From NCBI GenBank assembly GCA_026120185.1, contig JANUWF010001614.1, positions 3,211,501 through 3,275,500 of the forward strand: a stretch of DNA of 64,000 nt. Reading direction: 5' to 3'. Origin of the DNA: Voacanga thouarsii (lineage: Eukaryota > Streptophyta > Magnoliopsida > Gentianales > Apocynaceae). The translations under genes and the position numbers were made by a program. Positions 35,846 to 47,664 of this stretch are shown here, piece by piece. Numbering within the stretch: the first letter of the stretch is position 1; the number at the start of each line of letters is the position of its first letter. A model generated the notes under the pieces. It saw only the letters and a program-made list of their open reading frames with translations. It was not told where the DNA came from and ran no database searches.

Positions 35846-37074
35846 ACAAGATCGGGGTAAAAAAATAATAAAAAATATCTTTTCCCTTGTAATTTTTAGG
35901 TTTTTTTTTTCTTTTTTGGATTTTAGTTCCATACCAAGCGAAGTTATTATTTTTGCAATAGTTAATATTCTTTGAATATTTTGCATGAAAAATAATAGTA
36001 AAGGATATTAAGATTAAATAAGATCATTAATTAATTTAGTTAATGTGTTTAATTATATTATTTGGGCATTTAGGATTACAAATAGAAGAGCATGAAAACA
36101 TTTACAGTTTTCTAGCATTCTAATTATTTTAAGTGCTATGTATACGTTTTCTCAAAGTCTAAAGTCTATGGGAAATTTTATTTGACAAGGAAAAATATTT
36201 TCCTTTAATTAAATAGTTATTTTAACTTAAACAAAAATTAATCCTTAGTTATTAAAGGTTTTTTTTATCCTTGACATAGAAAATATTTTAGATTTAGAAT
36301 TTTTTTGTAAGTTAAAATGGAAAGCCATTTTAATTCATTTTAGCAAAGGAATAAATTAGTTTTGTCAAATAAAACCTTGAGATCAAAATCTCTAGGAATT
36401 TTATATGGAAAAATTTTGATATTATTAAGTTTTTAACTTAAATAAAATTAATCCATGAAGAAAATTTCCCAAAGGATATAAACCTTGACATAGAATTTTT
36501 TTTTTATGGATTTAGATATTTTATTTTTAGTTAAAAGAGAACTTAATTGAAAATTTTCAAATGATATTTTTTCAAGAGAACCCTTATTTAACAAACTAAC
36601 TAGGAAAGAGGTTCCAATGGCTCCACGGCTTCCATCACAATCCTCATTAGAGATCGTATGTCTCCTCGCATCATCCTGGGAGTGAACCCGTATAGATGGA
36701 GATGCCATAAGGATTTAGAACTAATGGAAAGATGTAATGCGGGGCATGTACTATGATCGGCCAGTCTACGTTGGAGGTTATAGTACGATGTATGTCTATA
36801 GAAAATGAGGAGGAATAGCCATCCCCTCGATAGAGTTATCTTCTAGATCACTATCTAGAAGGAAAATTAATTTGTGGTGGTTAACACACTTAGCTTAGGA
36901 AACTATTAATTTTTTCAAGAAGCTATGTCTGCTTTCTTAAGAGCTAAATTAATCATATTAAAGATAATAGTAATAGGGTTAGCTATTATTAGTTTAACGT
37001 GAGGATAAAGTGTACAAAATTATTTTTGTTTTACAATACTAAGAATTTCTTTTATTTTTCAAAATTTTAGAAAT

Positions 37075-38443
37075 GGTTGGTGGAGGTTATTTAGGTCCCT
37101 TAGCCATTATTCTCCGTTAGAATAAACTAACGGGTCCAAATTATATGGATTGAAAAGGAACCTAGATATAATACTCACAGCCAAAGAGTATAAGTATATC
37201 CTTTACGAGACCTGCCCAGTGATCAAGGAAGGTTCCACCACTAAGGAGCGTGGGGCTGAAAAGGCATGGAAGAAGGTTGAGGAGATGGCTCGATGCTATA
37301 TGCTATTCTCTATGTCGAATATGCTCCAATCTAAATATGAGCACATGCCAACTGCATATGACATAAGTATGTACCTCCTTGGTGAATTCAAGGACTACAT
37401 GGTACATCATGGAATAATATCCCAACTCTCTATGCTGGGGACATCCCAGCAAAATAGAGTAGCTGAGAGAAGGAACATGACATTAATGAAAATAGTTTGA
37501 AGCATGATATCTCATACTACTCTTCCAGTGTCTTTTTGGGGATATGCCATAGAAACAGTAGATATATTCTGAACTTGGTGCCTTCCAAGTCAATACTTAG
37601 GACACCCTATGAGATGTAAACTGGGCATAAGCTAAGTCTTAATCATCTCAAGATATGGGGTTGTCTAGCTTATGTACTAATTAAGGGAGACAAGTTAGAA
37701 TTGAGATCAGAATTATGCTATTTTGTTAGGTATCCAAAAGGTACAAAGGATGGTTACTTTTATCATCCCAAGGATCAAAAAGTGCTTGTGAGTACTAATG
37801 CTAGATACTTGGAAGATGAATAAAGTACATCCACTAAAGATTCAACAAGGTTGGAACTCGAAGAAAAGTGTCTTCTAAATTAACTTCTCCTAACCCGATT
37901 ATAGAACAAGAAGAGGCACAACCTTAGAAACTTGTACAATCAAAGCCTCATCGTAGTGGAAGGATATCTAGGATTCCAGAAAGATAGATTGGAGAGGCTT
38001 TTGACTTAGTCTCCATCCATTAGGAACAAGATCCCATTAGATACGAGGAGGTTATTGCTGATGCCGATGTAGACCTATAGCATGAAGTAATGAAAGTCGA
38101 GATTGAGTCTATGTACTTCAATTAGGTTTGGGATCTTGTAGCTTCACCAGAAGGGATAAAACCCATTAGGTATAAGTGGGTGTACAAGAGGAAGAGGGGA
38201 GCAAATGGGAAGGTGGAAACCTTTAAAGTTAGGCTTGTGGCGAAAGGGTATACTCAGAAAGAAGGGATCGGTTATGAGGAAACCTTTTTCCCGATAGTCA
38301 TGCATAATCGCATGTCATTATGACTATGAGACATGACAAATGGATGTTAAGATGGTATTTTTAAATGGCTATCTTAATGAAGATATCTATATGTCCCCAT
38401 CAGAAGGCTTTATTACTGAATGCCAAGAGCATATGGTTTGTAG
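37075..38443 (+). pseudogene. Copia gag-integrase-RT remnant, internally deleted
   Basis: The start matches the copia C gag (MVGGGYLGPLA, then RNLDIILTAKEYKYIL). At about 37368 the frame passes directly into integrase, YLLGEFKDYMVHHGI...QNRVAERR. Gag C terminus, zinc knuckle, protease and the first half of integrase are missing. Later pieces match the integrase/RT linker and RT start ([15 protein letters not shown]), with many stops. Sequence ends inside RT at the opposite-orientation junction. Confidence 0.85.
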
Positions 38444-38977
38444 CATGGCTACTGGTGAAAAGGTTTTCTCATAATCGATCTCTTCTTTCTGAGTTTAACT
38501 TTTAGCAACCAATCTTGTTTTATTGGTTTCAACCTTTCCATCCATATATCTTTTCCTCTTGTATACCCACTTACACTTAATAGATTTTATCCCATCAGGA
38601 GCAGTGACAAGATCCCAGACCTGATTGAGGTTCATTGAGTTAATCTCTACATTCATGGCTAGTTGCCATTTGTTTGCATCAACATCAACAATGACCTCCT
38701 CATATCTAGCAGGAAATTTTTCCTGATGATCAGAGGCTAGATAATAGTCTAAAAAAATTTCCACCGATAGGATGACCACTAATTCACATCACCTACGGGC
38801 AATCTAGTGCTAAAAACCTCCAACATAGGTTGGTCGATCCTAGAAAATACCCCTGGCTTTTAATTCCTCTTCTATTAGTTCTAGATACTTGTAGAAATCC
38901 ATCCTATAGGGGGTCATACTCAGAATGACATGAAAAATCCACTATCTCTAATGAGAGTTGTGATAGAAGCCATAGGG
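38444..38977 (-). pseudogene. Copia G reverse transcriptase start
   Basis: The minus-strand frame 38779-38495 reads EVIVDVDANKWQLAMNVEI, NQVWDLVTAPDG and [10 protein letters not shown], the N-terminal RT block of copia elements. It then breaks at a stop, with the next conserved piece (IDYEKTFSPVAML) in a following frame. Upstream, 38780-38977 is the poorly conserved integrase/RT linker. Confidence 0.8.
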
Positions 38978-40159
38978 TTGTTGGAACCCCTATCTCACTT
39001 AATCTTTTATTGAAAATAGAGTTTTAGGCCCAAAAATATTTTCTATAATCTTATGGTTTCATTAAATTTAGTAAAAAACTAAAATTCAATATTATTCTTT
39101 ATGTTAAGGATTAAATCCTTTGAGAGAATAAACTATAAATTTATTTTACTATTCTAAGTTAATAACCAAGTAAAACTTTATTAAATAACCTTAAGTTCAA
39201 CATTATTTTTTATGTCAAAGATTAAACCCTCTAAGAGAATAAACCATGAACTCTTTTATTTTAAAGTTTCTTAGATTGAAACATTTTATCAAAAACCGTT
39301 CTATCTAGTAAGACTTTAGTCTCACAAGAACTTGCGCATTTAATCACAAAAATGAAATAAGCATGATAACAAAATTAAAGTTTTTCATGCTCAAACTATT
39401 CATTTATACCTAAGTGACCAAACAATGGATTAAACATCATGAATTAAAAAATTAATGTTCTTGTTTAATCCTAAGGTAGTTCCATCATTTAATACTCATT
39501 CATGCAAATTATTCATTCATAGATAAATAAAACTATTGTAGAAAATTAACCTCATACAATGGTTTTAAAACATGATTACAATAAGGAAAATTGAGGTATG
39601 GAACTTCAGCAGTGCTATCCCTTTTCTTGGACAAAATTGCGCACATCTGCCTTTGGATAGAATGGACTTGGCGCCTAGTCCATTAGGCTCTACTGGCGCC
39701 GGGTCTTCTCTGTTTCTCCAAAACCTCCGGCTGGGTAAAGTGGACTTGGCGCCTAGTCTAATCGGGCCACCTAGCACCGGGTCTGCTCTGTAGTTCGCTG
39801 ATTTCTGGAAAAATCCTGCCTTTTAGCCATTTTTCGCTCCTCAATAATTCCAGCAATCAAATTCTTTAGCCCCCAAAATTTACACGCTAAAAGAAACACA
39901 AAACTAGGCATAAAAACATGCCTTACAAGTACCTATGCTTCTAACCATGAGGCGTACATCTCATCTACTCAAAACTAGAAAAATAATGGAGAAACCATTA
40001 AAATACATGATCCTATGTCACTAACCTCGAGGTGTATATGAACTCTAGAAACCAATGTATCATGGATCACATGAAATCATAAAAGATTCATTTTTAATAG
40101 TAAAGGAACCACCTTTTTCAGTTTTTAATCCTAGTATATGCTCCTAGATGAAAACTATA
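38978..40159 (-). other. Non-coding leader-like part of copia G
   Basis: No gag, protease or integrase is found between the primer-binding site and the RT linker. A TGTTGGAACCCC terminus-like sequence at 38978 may mark a further insertion or a deletion joint. It contains a 78-base imperfect tandem repeat at 39661-39790. Confidence 0.4.
39661..39790. repeat. Two-copy 78-base GC-rich tandem repeat
   Basis: Both copies read TGGACTTGGCGCCTAGTC...GG...GGTCT.CTCTG, starting at 39663 and 39741. They carry GGCGCC palindromes in otherwise AT-rich DNA. Confidence 0.8.
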
Positions 40160-40173
40160 GCTCTAATATACCA
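40160..40173 (-). other. Primer-binding site of copia G
   Basis: On the minus strand TGGTATATTAGAGC matches the initiator tRNA-Met complement with a TA insertion, directly after the LTR end. Confidence 0.6.
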
Positions 40174-40175
40174 CT

Positions 40176-41974
40176 TAAAGGATCAAAATAGAAAACATAA
40201 TGGAAAATGCAACAATTTTTTTTTTTAGTTTTCCGAGCCACATTTAGGAGAGAGTATTTACTTTTCTTAATTGGTCATGGATTAACCAACTAGGGGTCGG
40301 GTTGCATTAGAACTTGCGTTGGAAGGGGAGAAGAAAAAGTATGCAGTTCGACCGGTATTCCTGCCAATATTTTATTCCTATGCATCAAGCATCTTCAAGC
40401 TTTCTATCTTTATCTTTGAGAGTATGACTCTACCTTCTTTTGGGTTAGCTTGGTGAAAGCTCCTTCTTTAGATAATCCAGATACTCTCTAAGAGAGAAGG
40501 AAAAGAAGAACGTGGAACAGAGAGTGAGAGGAAGAGACAACACACTTTTTTTCCAGAGAGAGGAACTCACACAACAACCAACCTTATTTTTCTCCCTCTT
40601 TTACACCCTTAATTTTAGCTAGCCTTATTGCTTGATTAAGCCCTAATGGCCGAAAACATTATTAAGCCCTAATGGGCTTAGTGCTATGCTCCAAAACCAA
40701 TCTAAGAATGGTCCAATCCTCTTAATTATCTTTTCTAAGCTTCATTAAGTGCCTAAGACTAATTAATTAATTCTAATTGGAGTCTTAACATATGTCAACA
40801 TACATAAACCCAATTAATTAATTTATTCCAGTCCAATTCTCATAATTAATTAATTATCTTTTCAGGGCCTTATCAAAACCCAAGATTAATTAATTAATTC
40901 TAATTGGACTCTTAGAATAAATTTTATTCTCTTCTAAATAATTATCCATTAAGCTCAGATTGTGTCTAAACAACACGAAGGTAACTTGAGCTACTCTGAG
41001 GACCAAGAAACATATTATTCATGCTACTAAAATGACCAAATTGCCCTAACTATAAAATAGCTGCATTTTACCATTTTAAATATTTCTATTTATCAACATA
41101 TGGAAATATTGACCCCAAGAATAATATTGCTAAAGCAATGTCTCCAACTTAGAGGTGAAATGACGAAAATACCCCTTTATGGAACACCTATCAATGAGAC
41201 AGGATAAATGTACTAACACCTATTTCAAAGACATCTACCATCCTTATATCTCTAGTCTAACAATCTATGGCTCACTCGAATGTACTTGCTCATCATTGGA
41301 AGATATCCAAAAGCACACATTCTAGAGTTACGTTCCCAGGACCTTGGATTATTAGATTATCCTGGACAATCACAAAAGGATGATTTAACTTCACTAAGTG
41401 AAGCATAGAAACTCTATTGCATGAGTCTGTCTTAACTAACTAGAGTAATACATCGAACATAAAAGGATATTAATCTCACAAAAGAAACTCACCCAACATA
41501 ATTCAAAGTATAAAACCCTAACTTTGCCAGACCACCAACTCATACTCAAGTATGAAGGTATCCGTCCAAGCTATAGCAGTAAATGTCCGGTCTTTATAAT
41601 CATAGTACTTTATAAGAGACCACTACTATAGGTCCAGTTATACATATTCGAAATACACTTATGCCAGTGATGTGAGTGAACTATTCACTAATTTAAGGTA
41701 AACCATTCTTCATTGGAACTCATGGCATAATAGTCTTACCTTGATGAAATGCCCAGTTCCATCAAACAACTAAGAACTCAATTTTACTTATATGACAAGT
41801 ACCCATGGTCTATACTTTACTGTGAAGAACGACCCAACACATATACTATTACTTGTTATACTTGAACCTTACATGTGCAATAGTATAAGAAACAAACTAA
41901 ATTAAATGAATAAATATTTTTATTGCAATTTATATACACATAGTACATAGTCCTTGAAGGCATACTTTCTAACA
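40176..41974 (-). repeat. 5' LTR of copia G (about 1.8 kb)
   Basis: Starts at 41974 on the minus strand and ends at the primer-binding site. The inner boundary is taken from that site because no second LTR is present. A GCTAC sequence flanks the outer end without a matching partner at 32369-32373. Confidence 0.65.
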
Positions 41975-44127
41975 GCTACCACATTAGCTTTCCCTGGATG
42001 GTAGTTAATGTGACACATGTATTCTTCCAAAAACTCCATCCACCTACACTGCCTTAAATTTAAATCCTTCTACATGAAGATGTACTTCAAGCTCTTATAA
42101 TTTGCGAAAACTTCATACTCCGCTCCATATAAGTAGTGTCACCACTTTTTCAGGCTAAACACTATCGCAGCCAACTCTAAGTAGTGTGTAGGGTAGTTAA
42201 CTTTATGTGGCTTCAATATTCTTGAGTCATAGGAAATAACTTTTCTTTCTTACATCAACACTACTCCTAATCCTTCCTTGGAGGCTTCTGTGTACAATGA
42301 GTAAAGTTTACTCTCCTCAGGTAGACTCAATACCGGTGCAGACATCAATCTTGTTTAAAACTCTTAGAAACTCTTTTCACACTTATCACTCCAGACATAC
42401 GGCACGTTATTCCTTAGCAACCGAGCCATCGGTGTAGCTAGTATAGAAAAGTTCTTGATAAATTGACGGTAGTACCCGGCCAATCTAAGAAAACTTCGAA
42501 CTTCAATTACACTCTCCAATTGCTTCCAATTTCAGACAGCTTTGACTTTCGCTGGATCTATCTTAATATCATCTTTAGATATCACATGTCCAAGAAATGC
42601 CATTGAATCTAGTCAGAACTCACATTTGCTAAATTTAACAAAAAGTTCATGCTCTCTCAACTTTTCCATTGCTAACTTCAAATGCTTGGCATGCTCCTCG
42701 AGACTTTTGGAGTAGACCAAAATATCGTCAATAAACACCACTATAAACTTATCCAGGTATGGCTGGAAAACCTTGTGCATAAGATCCATGAAGATGGAAG
42801 GTGCTTAGTTACTCCAAACGACATCACCACGAACTCGTAGTGCCCATATCTGGTGTTGAAGCTATCTGGGTATGTCCTCCTCCTTAATCCGCACTTGATA
42901 GTAACCTTGCTAAAGATCCAACTTGGAAAAGTAGCAAGAACCTTGCAATTGATTGAACAAGTCATCAATCAAAGGCAAGGGGTACTTATTCTTAATCGTG
43001 AGGTTATTCAAGCCTCTATAATCTATGCACAATCTCAGTGTTCTATCTTTCTTCTTTACAAATAACACCGGGACTCCCTAAGGTGAAGTACTTGGCCTTA
43101 TTGTCCTTGCCTTACTAGCTCTTCTAATAGCTTCTTCAACTCTTTTAATTTTGCAAGCGCCATCCGATAGAGATTCTTTGACACAAGCTCAGCTCTAGTA
43201 GCCAAATCTATAGTAAACTTAACTTCCCGTGGAGATGGAAGGGAAGTGAGTTTAGCTGGGAATACATCTGCAAAGTCCTTTACCACGTCGGTACTTTCCA
43301 GGGTGCATTGATCGTTTGGTTTATTGATTAGGTAAGCCAAGTATCCTACACAATCCTTCTTTAACATCTTTCATGCCTGAGTTCCCGCTATTAGGAATTT
43401 TAACTTTTTCACCTTCTTTCCATTAAATTCATACATCACATCATGGTCTAACAAACTGCACCGTCTTTATTTTGCAATCAACTCTTGCCCCATGCTTCGC
43501 TAACCAATCCATACCCAAAATTAGATCGTAATCATCGATAGGCAAAATTATGAGTTTAGTTTCAAAATCTCTTCCCCAACCATGATATCACACCCTTGCA
43601 CTACCTTGCTCGCATCCCTCTACCTTCCCAAGGGAGTACTTACTAGCATGGTATAAGGTAGTTCCACCCCGTCCCAACCCAAATGATATGCATACTTATC
43701 GTTCACATACGAATGAGTCGATCCGAGGTCTATCAAAACAGTAGTTGAATGACCTTGTACACAAAGCATATTTTCTACCACTACTGTATTAGCTCTAACC
43801 TCTTCCCAATTTAAGGCAAAGACCCTTAGCCTTCACTTGAGGTTTTTGACCTCCTCCTCCAATCGTTCCAACTGTAGTACCTCTATTCACACCAACTGGT
43901 TGAGTTAAGTCTCCTTGCCCAATCTTAAGAGATTTGGGACAGTTATTCCTCTGGTGAGCTAGGTCGCCACAGTTAATGCATCTCCATGGTATCCCTTTCG
44001 ACTAGCAGTCCTTTTCCATATGACCATGTTTTCCATAGTTCTGACAGATGGGAGTATTTAACATAGGGCCAGATCGAATTGTCCATGGCTGTTTTCCTTT
44101 GTTTCCCCACTACATTGGGCCAGTAGT
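41975..44127 (-). pseudogene. Element F gag zinc knuckles, protease, RT and RNase H
   Basis: In sense order from 44127: two zinc knuckles (CQNYGKHGHMEKDC with Cys2 changed to Tyr, and CINCGDLAHQRNNC); a protease motif VLIDLGSTHSYV; DVFPAKL and FTIDLATRAELV before RT; RT with YEFVVMSFGVT and an intact FIDD (about 42724-42738); and RNase H to [10 protein letters not shown] at 41975. A one-base loss near 42806 shifts the RT frame, and there are several stops. The gag N terminus is cut by the LTR at 44128. Overall domain order PR-RT-RH-IN with chromodomain-like tail fits the Tekay/Del branch of chromoviruses. Confidence 0.88.
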
Positions 44128-44270
44128 GTAACACCCCTACCAAAGATAACAGCAGAAGCATAACAACACCGGGTGTTGCTCTATCTAGTTACGCAAACAT
44201 TGGGTCTTTATAATGAAGAACCAACAAAGTATACAAGGTCCAGATCTATACAAACATTCCATACAAATGG

Positions 44271-44273
<3 letters not shown>

Positions 44274-44326
<53 letters not shown>
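44274..44326. repeat. (AT)n(AC)n microsatellite
   Basis: About 16 AT units followed by about 11 AC units in LTR E. Confidence 0.95.
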
Positions 44327-44327
<1 letters not shown>

Positions 44328-44755
44328 AATGGAGAATCTCGTCCATGAAAATTTTCCATTCTGCGTCAGTAATAAGGTACATTATCAAAATGGAACGTCC
44401 AGACCTAAACTGTAGTCATTGTGGTATCATCCTTCTATCCGTAGGTCTGCTCAATTCCAAATCCTACAAAAGGGTAAGATAAAAGACAAGTGTGAGTGAA
44501 AAATCACCCAGTGAGTCCCGTGTGTACTAGTACTTTAGTAAAGAGATAGAGTACATAAAACCCTTGTGAGGAAAAACTTTTCATTTGTTCACTGGAAATA
44601 ATTTCAAAACACTCTAAAGAAGAGTATATTTAGAATTCAATCATTTTTGAAAAAATGTATTTCAATTTCAAATCATTGTTCCAATTTCCAAATCACAGGC
44701 ACTTCTCCAATAGAAGGTTGGCCGTATGCAAGTCCTGCAATCCTTACCTTCGGTG

Positions 44756-44845
44756 CCACGTATCATTATACTGAGACCGCAACCTCCAGTACTCAACTTG
44801 CATGTATCATTGTACTTAGACTGCCACCTACAGTACTCAATTGTG
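44756..44845. repeat. Two-copy 44-base tandem repeat in LTR E
   Basis: GTATCATTATACTGAGACC...CCAGTACTCAACTTG is followed by GTATCATTGTACTTAGACT...ACAGTACTCAATTGTG. Confidence 0.75.
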
Positions 44846-46502
44846 CGTCGTCGAAAAATAAGTACACCGCAGCGTACTAAAATCAATAAGTGCACTGCAT
44901 CACACTAAATCTTTTACTTGCTACCGTAAGCCAGGAGTCCTAATCCTGACATCAATCACCATCGAGGTAGCTGTTGGAATGTATGCCCTCTAGACTAGGT
45001 TTCTGATATAATTATCAAATTTATTAATAAAAGAATTTATTCTAAAAAATTTGTTTGTGAATTTACATTTTATTTGTGCATAATTTACATTTGGAAAAGA
45101 CCCATTGTGTTTAAGTAAGTGATCCATGTGAATGGTGGTCTTTCATAGTAAGGTATGGATCACGAGTTATTTAACACATAAACATTTGTTCTTAACCGAT
45201 TGATGAGAATAGGAATCTCATCATGTTTAGGTTATTGTGTTATGGATTCCAAATGGGGAATGGCTTACCTTTAGCTAGTGAGTAATTCACTCACTTCATG
45301 ACATAAGCGTATTTCAAATACATAGAATAGGACCTGTAGTAGTGGTTTCTGAAAGTACTATATGGTAAAAATCTAAACTATTACCGCTACAGCATGGACT
45401 AGTACTCTACGACTTGAGTATGAGTTGGTGGTCTGACGAAGCTGGAAGCATATACTTTGATGTGCTATAGTTGAGGTTCTATTGTAGGACCAATATACTT
45501 TGCATGTTGGGTATGTGTGACTGGTTAGTTAAGACAGACTTGTACAAGATAGTTTCTATACTATATCACCCGTTGTGGTTGTCTGAATGATCTAAATATC
45601 CAGGGCCTGGGAAATATGACTTGGATGTTTACTTTAGGGTAGCTCCATTGGAAAGAGAAAACAATCCAAGAAGTCATGGATCATTGGACTAGAAGCCTAA
45701 GAATGGTAGATGTCATTTAGAGAGGTTTTAGTACATTTCTTTCTTTCTAATGTACGATGATGTATAGAAGGGTATTTTAGTCATTACACCTGTAGGTCGG
45801 AGACTTTGCTAACACAGCAGTGTCCTTGGGGTCAATATTTCCTTATAGTAATATTAGGAAATATTTAAAATGTAAAATATAGCCATTTATATGATAAGGG
45901 TATTTTGGTCATTTTAGTAGCCAAGACGATGTGTTTTCTGGTCCCCAGTATAGACCATGAGTCCTAATTAAATACAGGTTAATGAATTGATCTTAAATTA
46001 AATGAAATTTATTTTATTTAAGTAGTCTGATGTAATTATTGGGCTAGAATAAAATAAAGGTCCATGGAGAGAAAGAATTAATTAAATTAGTTTGGTGGGT
46101 TAATTAATTATTCAAGGTTTTGGCCCAGTTTGAATAATTAAAGATTAACTTGGGGATAAACTAACATAGGCTTATTTATTGGACTAGTTTATTTGAGCTG
46201 GAAAATTAATTATTAATTGGGCTAATTATTTGGTTCTAATTAGAATAATTAATTAAGTCCAAAAAGCTAAACTAAGAGTCCAATGGGACAGTCTAGTTTA
46301 ACCTAGGGTTTTATTTAGGTTAAATAGGAGGATTGGAAACAATGTTGTTGTTGTTTTTTTGACAGAATCTTCTCTATGGAAAAAGAAACACACGTCTCTC
46401 TCTCACTCTCTCCAGAAAATATTCCTTAGTTCTGTTAGTTGTTCACTAAATGGAATTAGGCAGGCCATATACTGGAAGATCGAGAGTTTAGCGTTCACCT
46501 AC

Positions 46503-46614
46503 ATGCAAAGACGGAGTAGGAGGCTTGCAGGAATCGCACCAGAGGTTTCCACCAGCACACCTACCTCGGTTCCACATATTCCGGTCCAACCAATTCTTAG
46601 AACGAGGAAAATAG
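46503..46614 (+). CDS. Mini-ORF MQRRSRRLAG in copia C LTR, unit 1
   Basis: ATG 46503 starts MQRRSRRLAGIAPEV, Arg-rich and then Pro/Ser/Thr-rich. It reaches the donor-like ATAG|GTAAAA at 46615 after about 37 codons. The frame also extends upstream to 46359, but similarity to the other two copies begins at this ATG. Translation is not shown. Confidence 0.3.
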
Positions 46615-46924
46615 GTAAAAATTTTAAACCTCGGAACCTGTACAAAGTGCAACTGGTGCTGGCGCCGACTTTGTTTGGAGTTCCCCTGTTCTTCAGTTTT
46701 TCTAGTTTTTTTTTTTCGCTTTCACTGCGTGCCCTATATTTTTCCCTTTCTATGCCTTCAGAGGCGATGTGTCTTTTGGTCCTCAGAATAACCTATAAGT
46801 CCTGATGGTTTTGGATTGTCGGATTGGCTTTGTATAAAATGGATTTTATTTTATTCGAGTAGCCTGGTTTATTTATTGGACTAAAATAAAATAAAATGTC
46901 CAAAAAGAGAGAATTATATATTAG

Positions 46925-47133
46925 CCCATTTGGGTTTTTTAATTAATTTAATTGTTGGACTTGTATTAGTTAAAAAATAATTAAATTGAATTAAATGCTT
47001 AACCCAATGAATTGGGCCAAGTCTTGAGGTTTATATTGGTCCATTTGGGTTATTTAATTAATTTAATTATTGGCTTGTATTAGTCCAGGAATAATTAAAT
47101 TGAATTAAACGCTTAACCCAATGTATTGAGCCA
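46925..47133. repeat. 115-base tandem duplication in copia C LTR
   Basis: Two copies of CCATTTGGGTT.TTTAATTAATTT...ATTAAATTGAATTAAA.GCTTAACCCAATG lie side by side. Confidence 0.8.
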
Positions 47134-47450
47134 TAGGTCCATAGGCCTGGTTAATGGCTTAACATGACATGGGCCTTAGGGCATCTCTAATTCTACCGCC
47201 TCTATTTGATTTTTGAATACCCAGATAAGAGCCTATTATTAAGGCAGTTGGGATTCAATAGAACAGAGGAGTTTTTTCATGGAATGTCGTTGTTTTTTTC
47301 CTCTAGCTTTTCTTCTTCTTCCTGGAGACTATGTTCTCTATGCTATTCAATAGCAAGAACAGAGACATAGAAGATCATCCTCTTATTCCTTAGCCTTCAC
47401 TAGGTTTTCAGGCACGGGTTATATTCCGAAAGACCCGAAGCATCGCGTTG

Positions 47451-47565
47451 ATGCCAAGACGGAGCCGACAGCTTGTGGGACAATAGCCTGAAGAAAGGAT
47501 CTCAGAACCAAAAGTGGTTCAAACCGAGTCGCTGGCACCTCCTAGACCAGTGAAATCGCACAGAA
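47451..47565 (+). pseudogene. Mini-ORF MPRRSRQLVG in copia C LTR, unit 2
   Basis: ATG 47451 follows CATCGCGTTG and reads MPRRSRQLVGQ before a TAG. The downstream part still resembles the sister copy. It ends at a strong donor-like AGAA|GTAAGA (47566), about 85 bases before the primer-binding site. Confidence 0.3.
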
Positions 47566-47652
47566 GTAAGAAAATGAAATTACTTTTCTGCGTGTGCTTT
47601 GTTTTGACATGCGTATGTGGGGTTTCTATTTTTTGCCATATTTACGTTCAAG

Positions 47653-47664
47653 TGGTATTAGAGC
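47653..47664 (+). other. Primer-binding site of copia C
   Basis: TGGTATTAGAGC, one base from the initiator tRNA-Met complement, two bases after the LTR. Confidence 0.85.

Larger units (their letters stand above)
32374..38443 (+). mobile_element. Truncated copia element, sister of copia C, plus orientation
   Basis: The LTR (32374-35237), leader, gag start and parts of integrase and RT are colinear with copia C (44972 onward). It is interrupted by solo LTR B2, lacks everything from mid-gag to mid-integrase, and stops in reverse transcriptase at about 38443, where an oppositely oriented copia begins. There is no 3' LTR. Confidence 0.85.
38444..41974 (-). mobile_element. Truncated copia element G, minus orientation
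   Basis: On the minus strand the LTR begins at 41974 (TGTTAGAAAGTATGCCTTC) and ends about 40176. A primer-binding site follows, then a shortened internal region and the start of RT, which meets the plus-strand copia at about 38443. The LTR differs from copia C beyond the first bases, so it is another family. Confidence 0.75.
44128..44971 (-). mobile_element. LTR E fragment inside element F gag
   Basis: Plus-strand start is TGTAACACCCCTACC with the family block GGGTCTTTATAATGAAG, so it is an antisense LTR end related to A and D but distinct. It continues 844 bases until copia C interrupts. The rest would lie beyond the window. Confidence 0.65.
44972..47650 (+). repeat. 5' LTR of copia C with internal duplication
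   Basis: Starts TGTTGGAATGTATGCCC and ends TTACGTTCA before the primer-binding site. The downstream part contains two related units of about 830-890 bases (about 45921-46755 and 46757-47650). Each opens with GATGTGT.TT.TGGTCC, passes through a TTATTTTATT..AGTAG/AGTAGCCTGG block, and ends in an Arg/Ser mini-ORF with a donor-like GT. The truncated sister at 32374 has only one unit. Confidence 0.7.

Noticed and set aside
32369..41979. Treating 32374-41974 as one copia insertion
   Set aside because: Flanks CTCAT and GCTAC do not match, the two LTRs are of different families and opposite orientation, and coding strands switch at about 38443.
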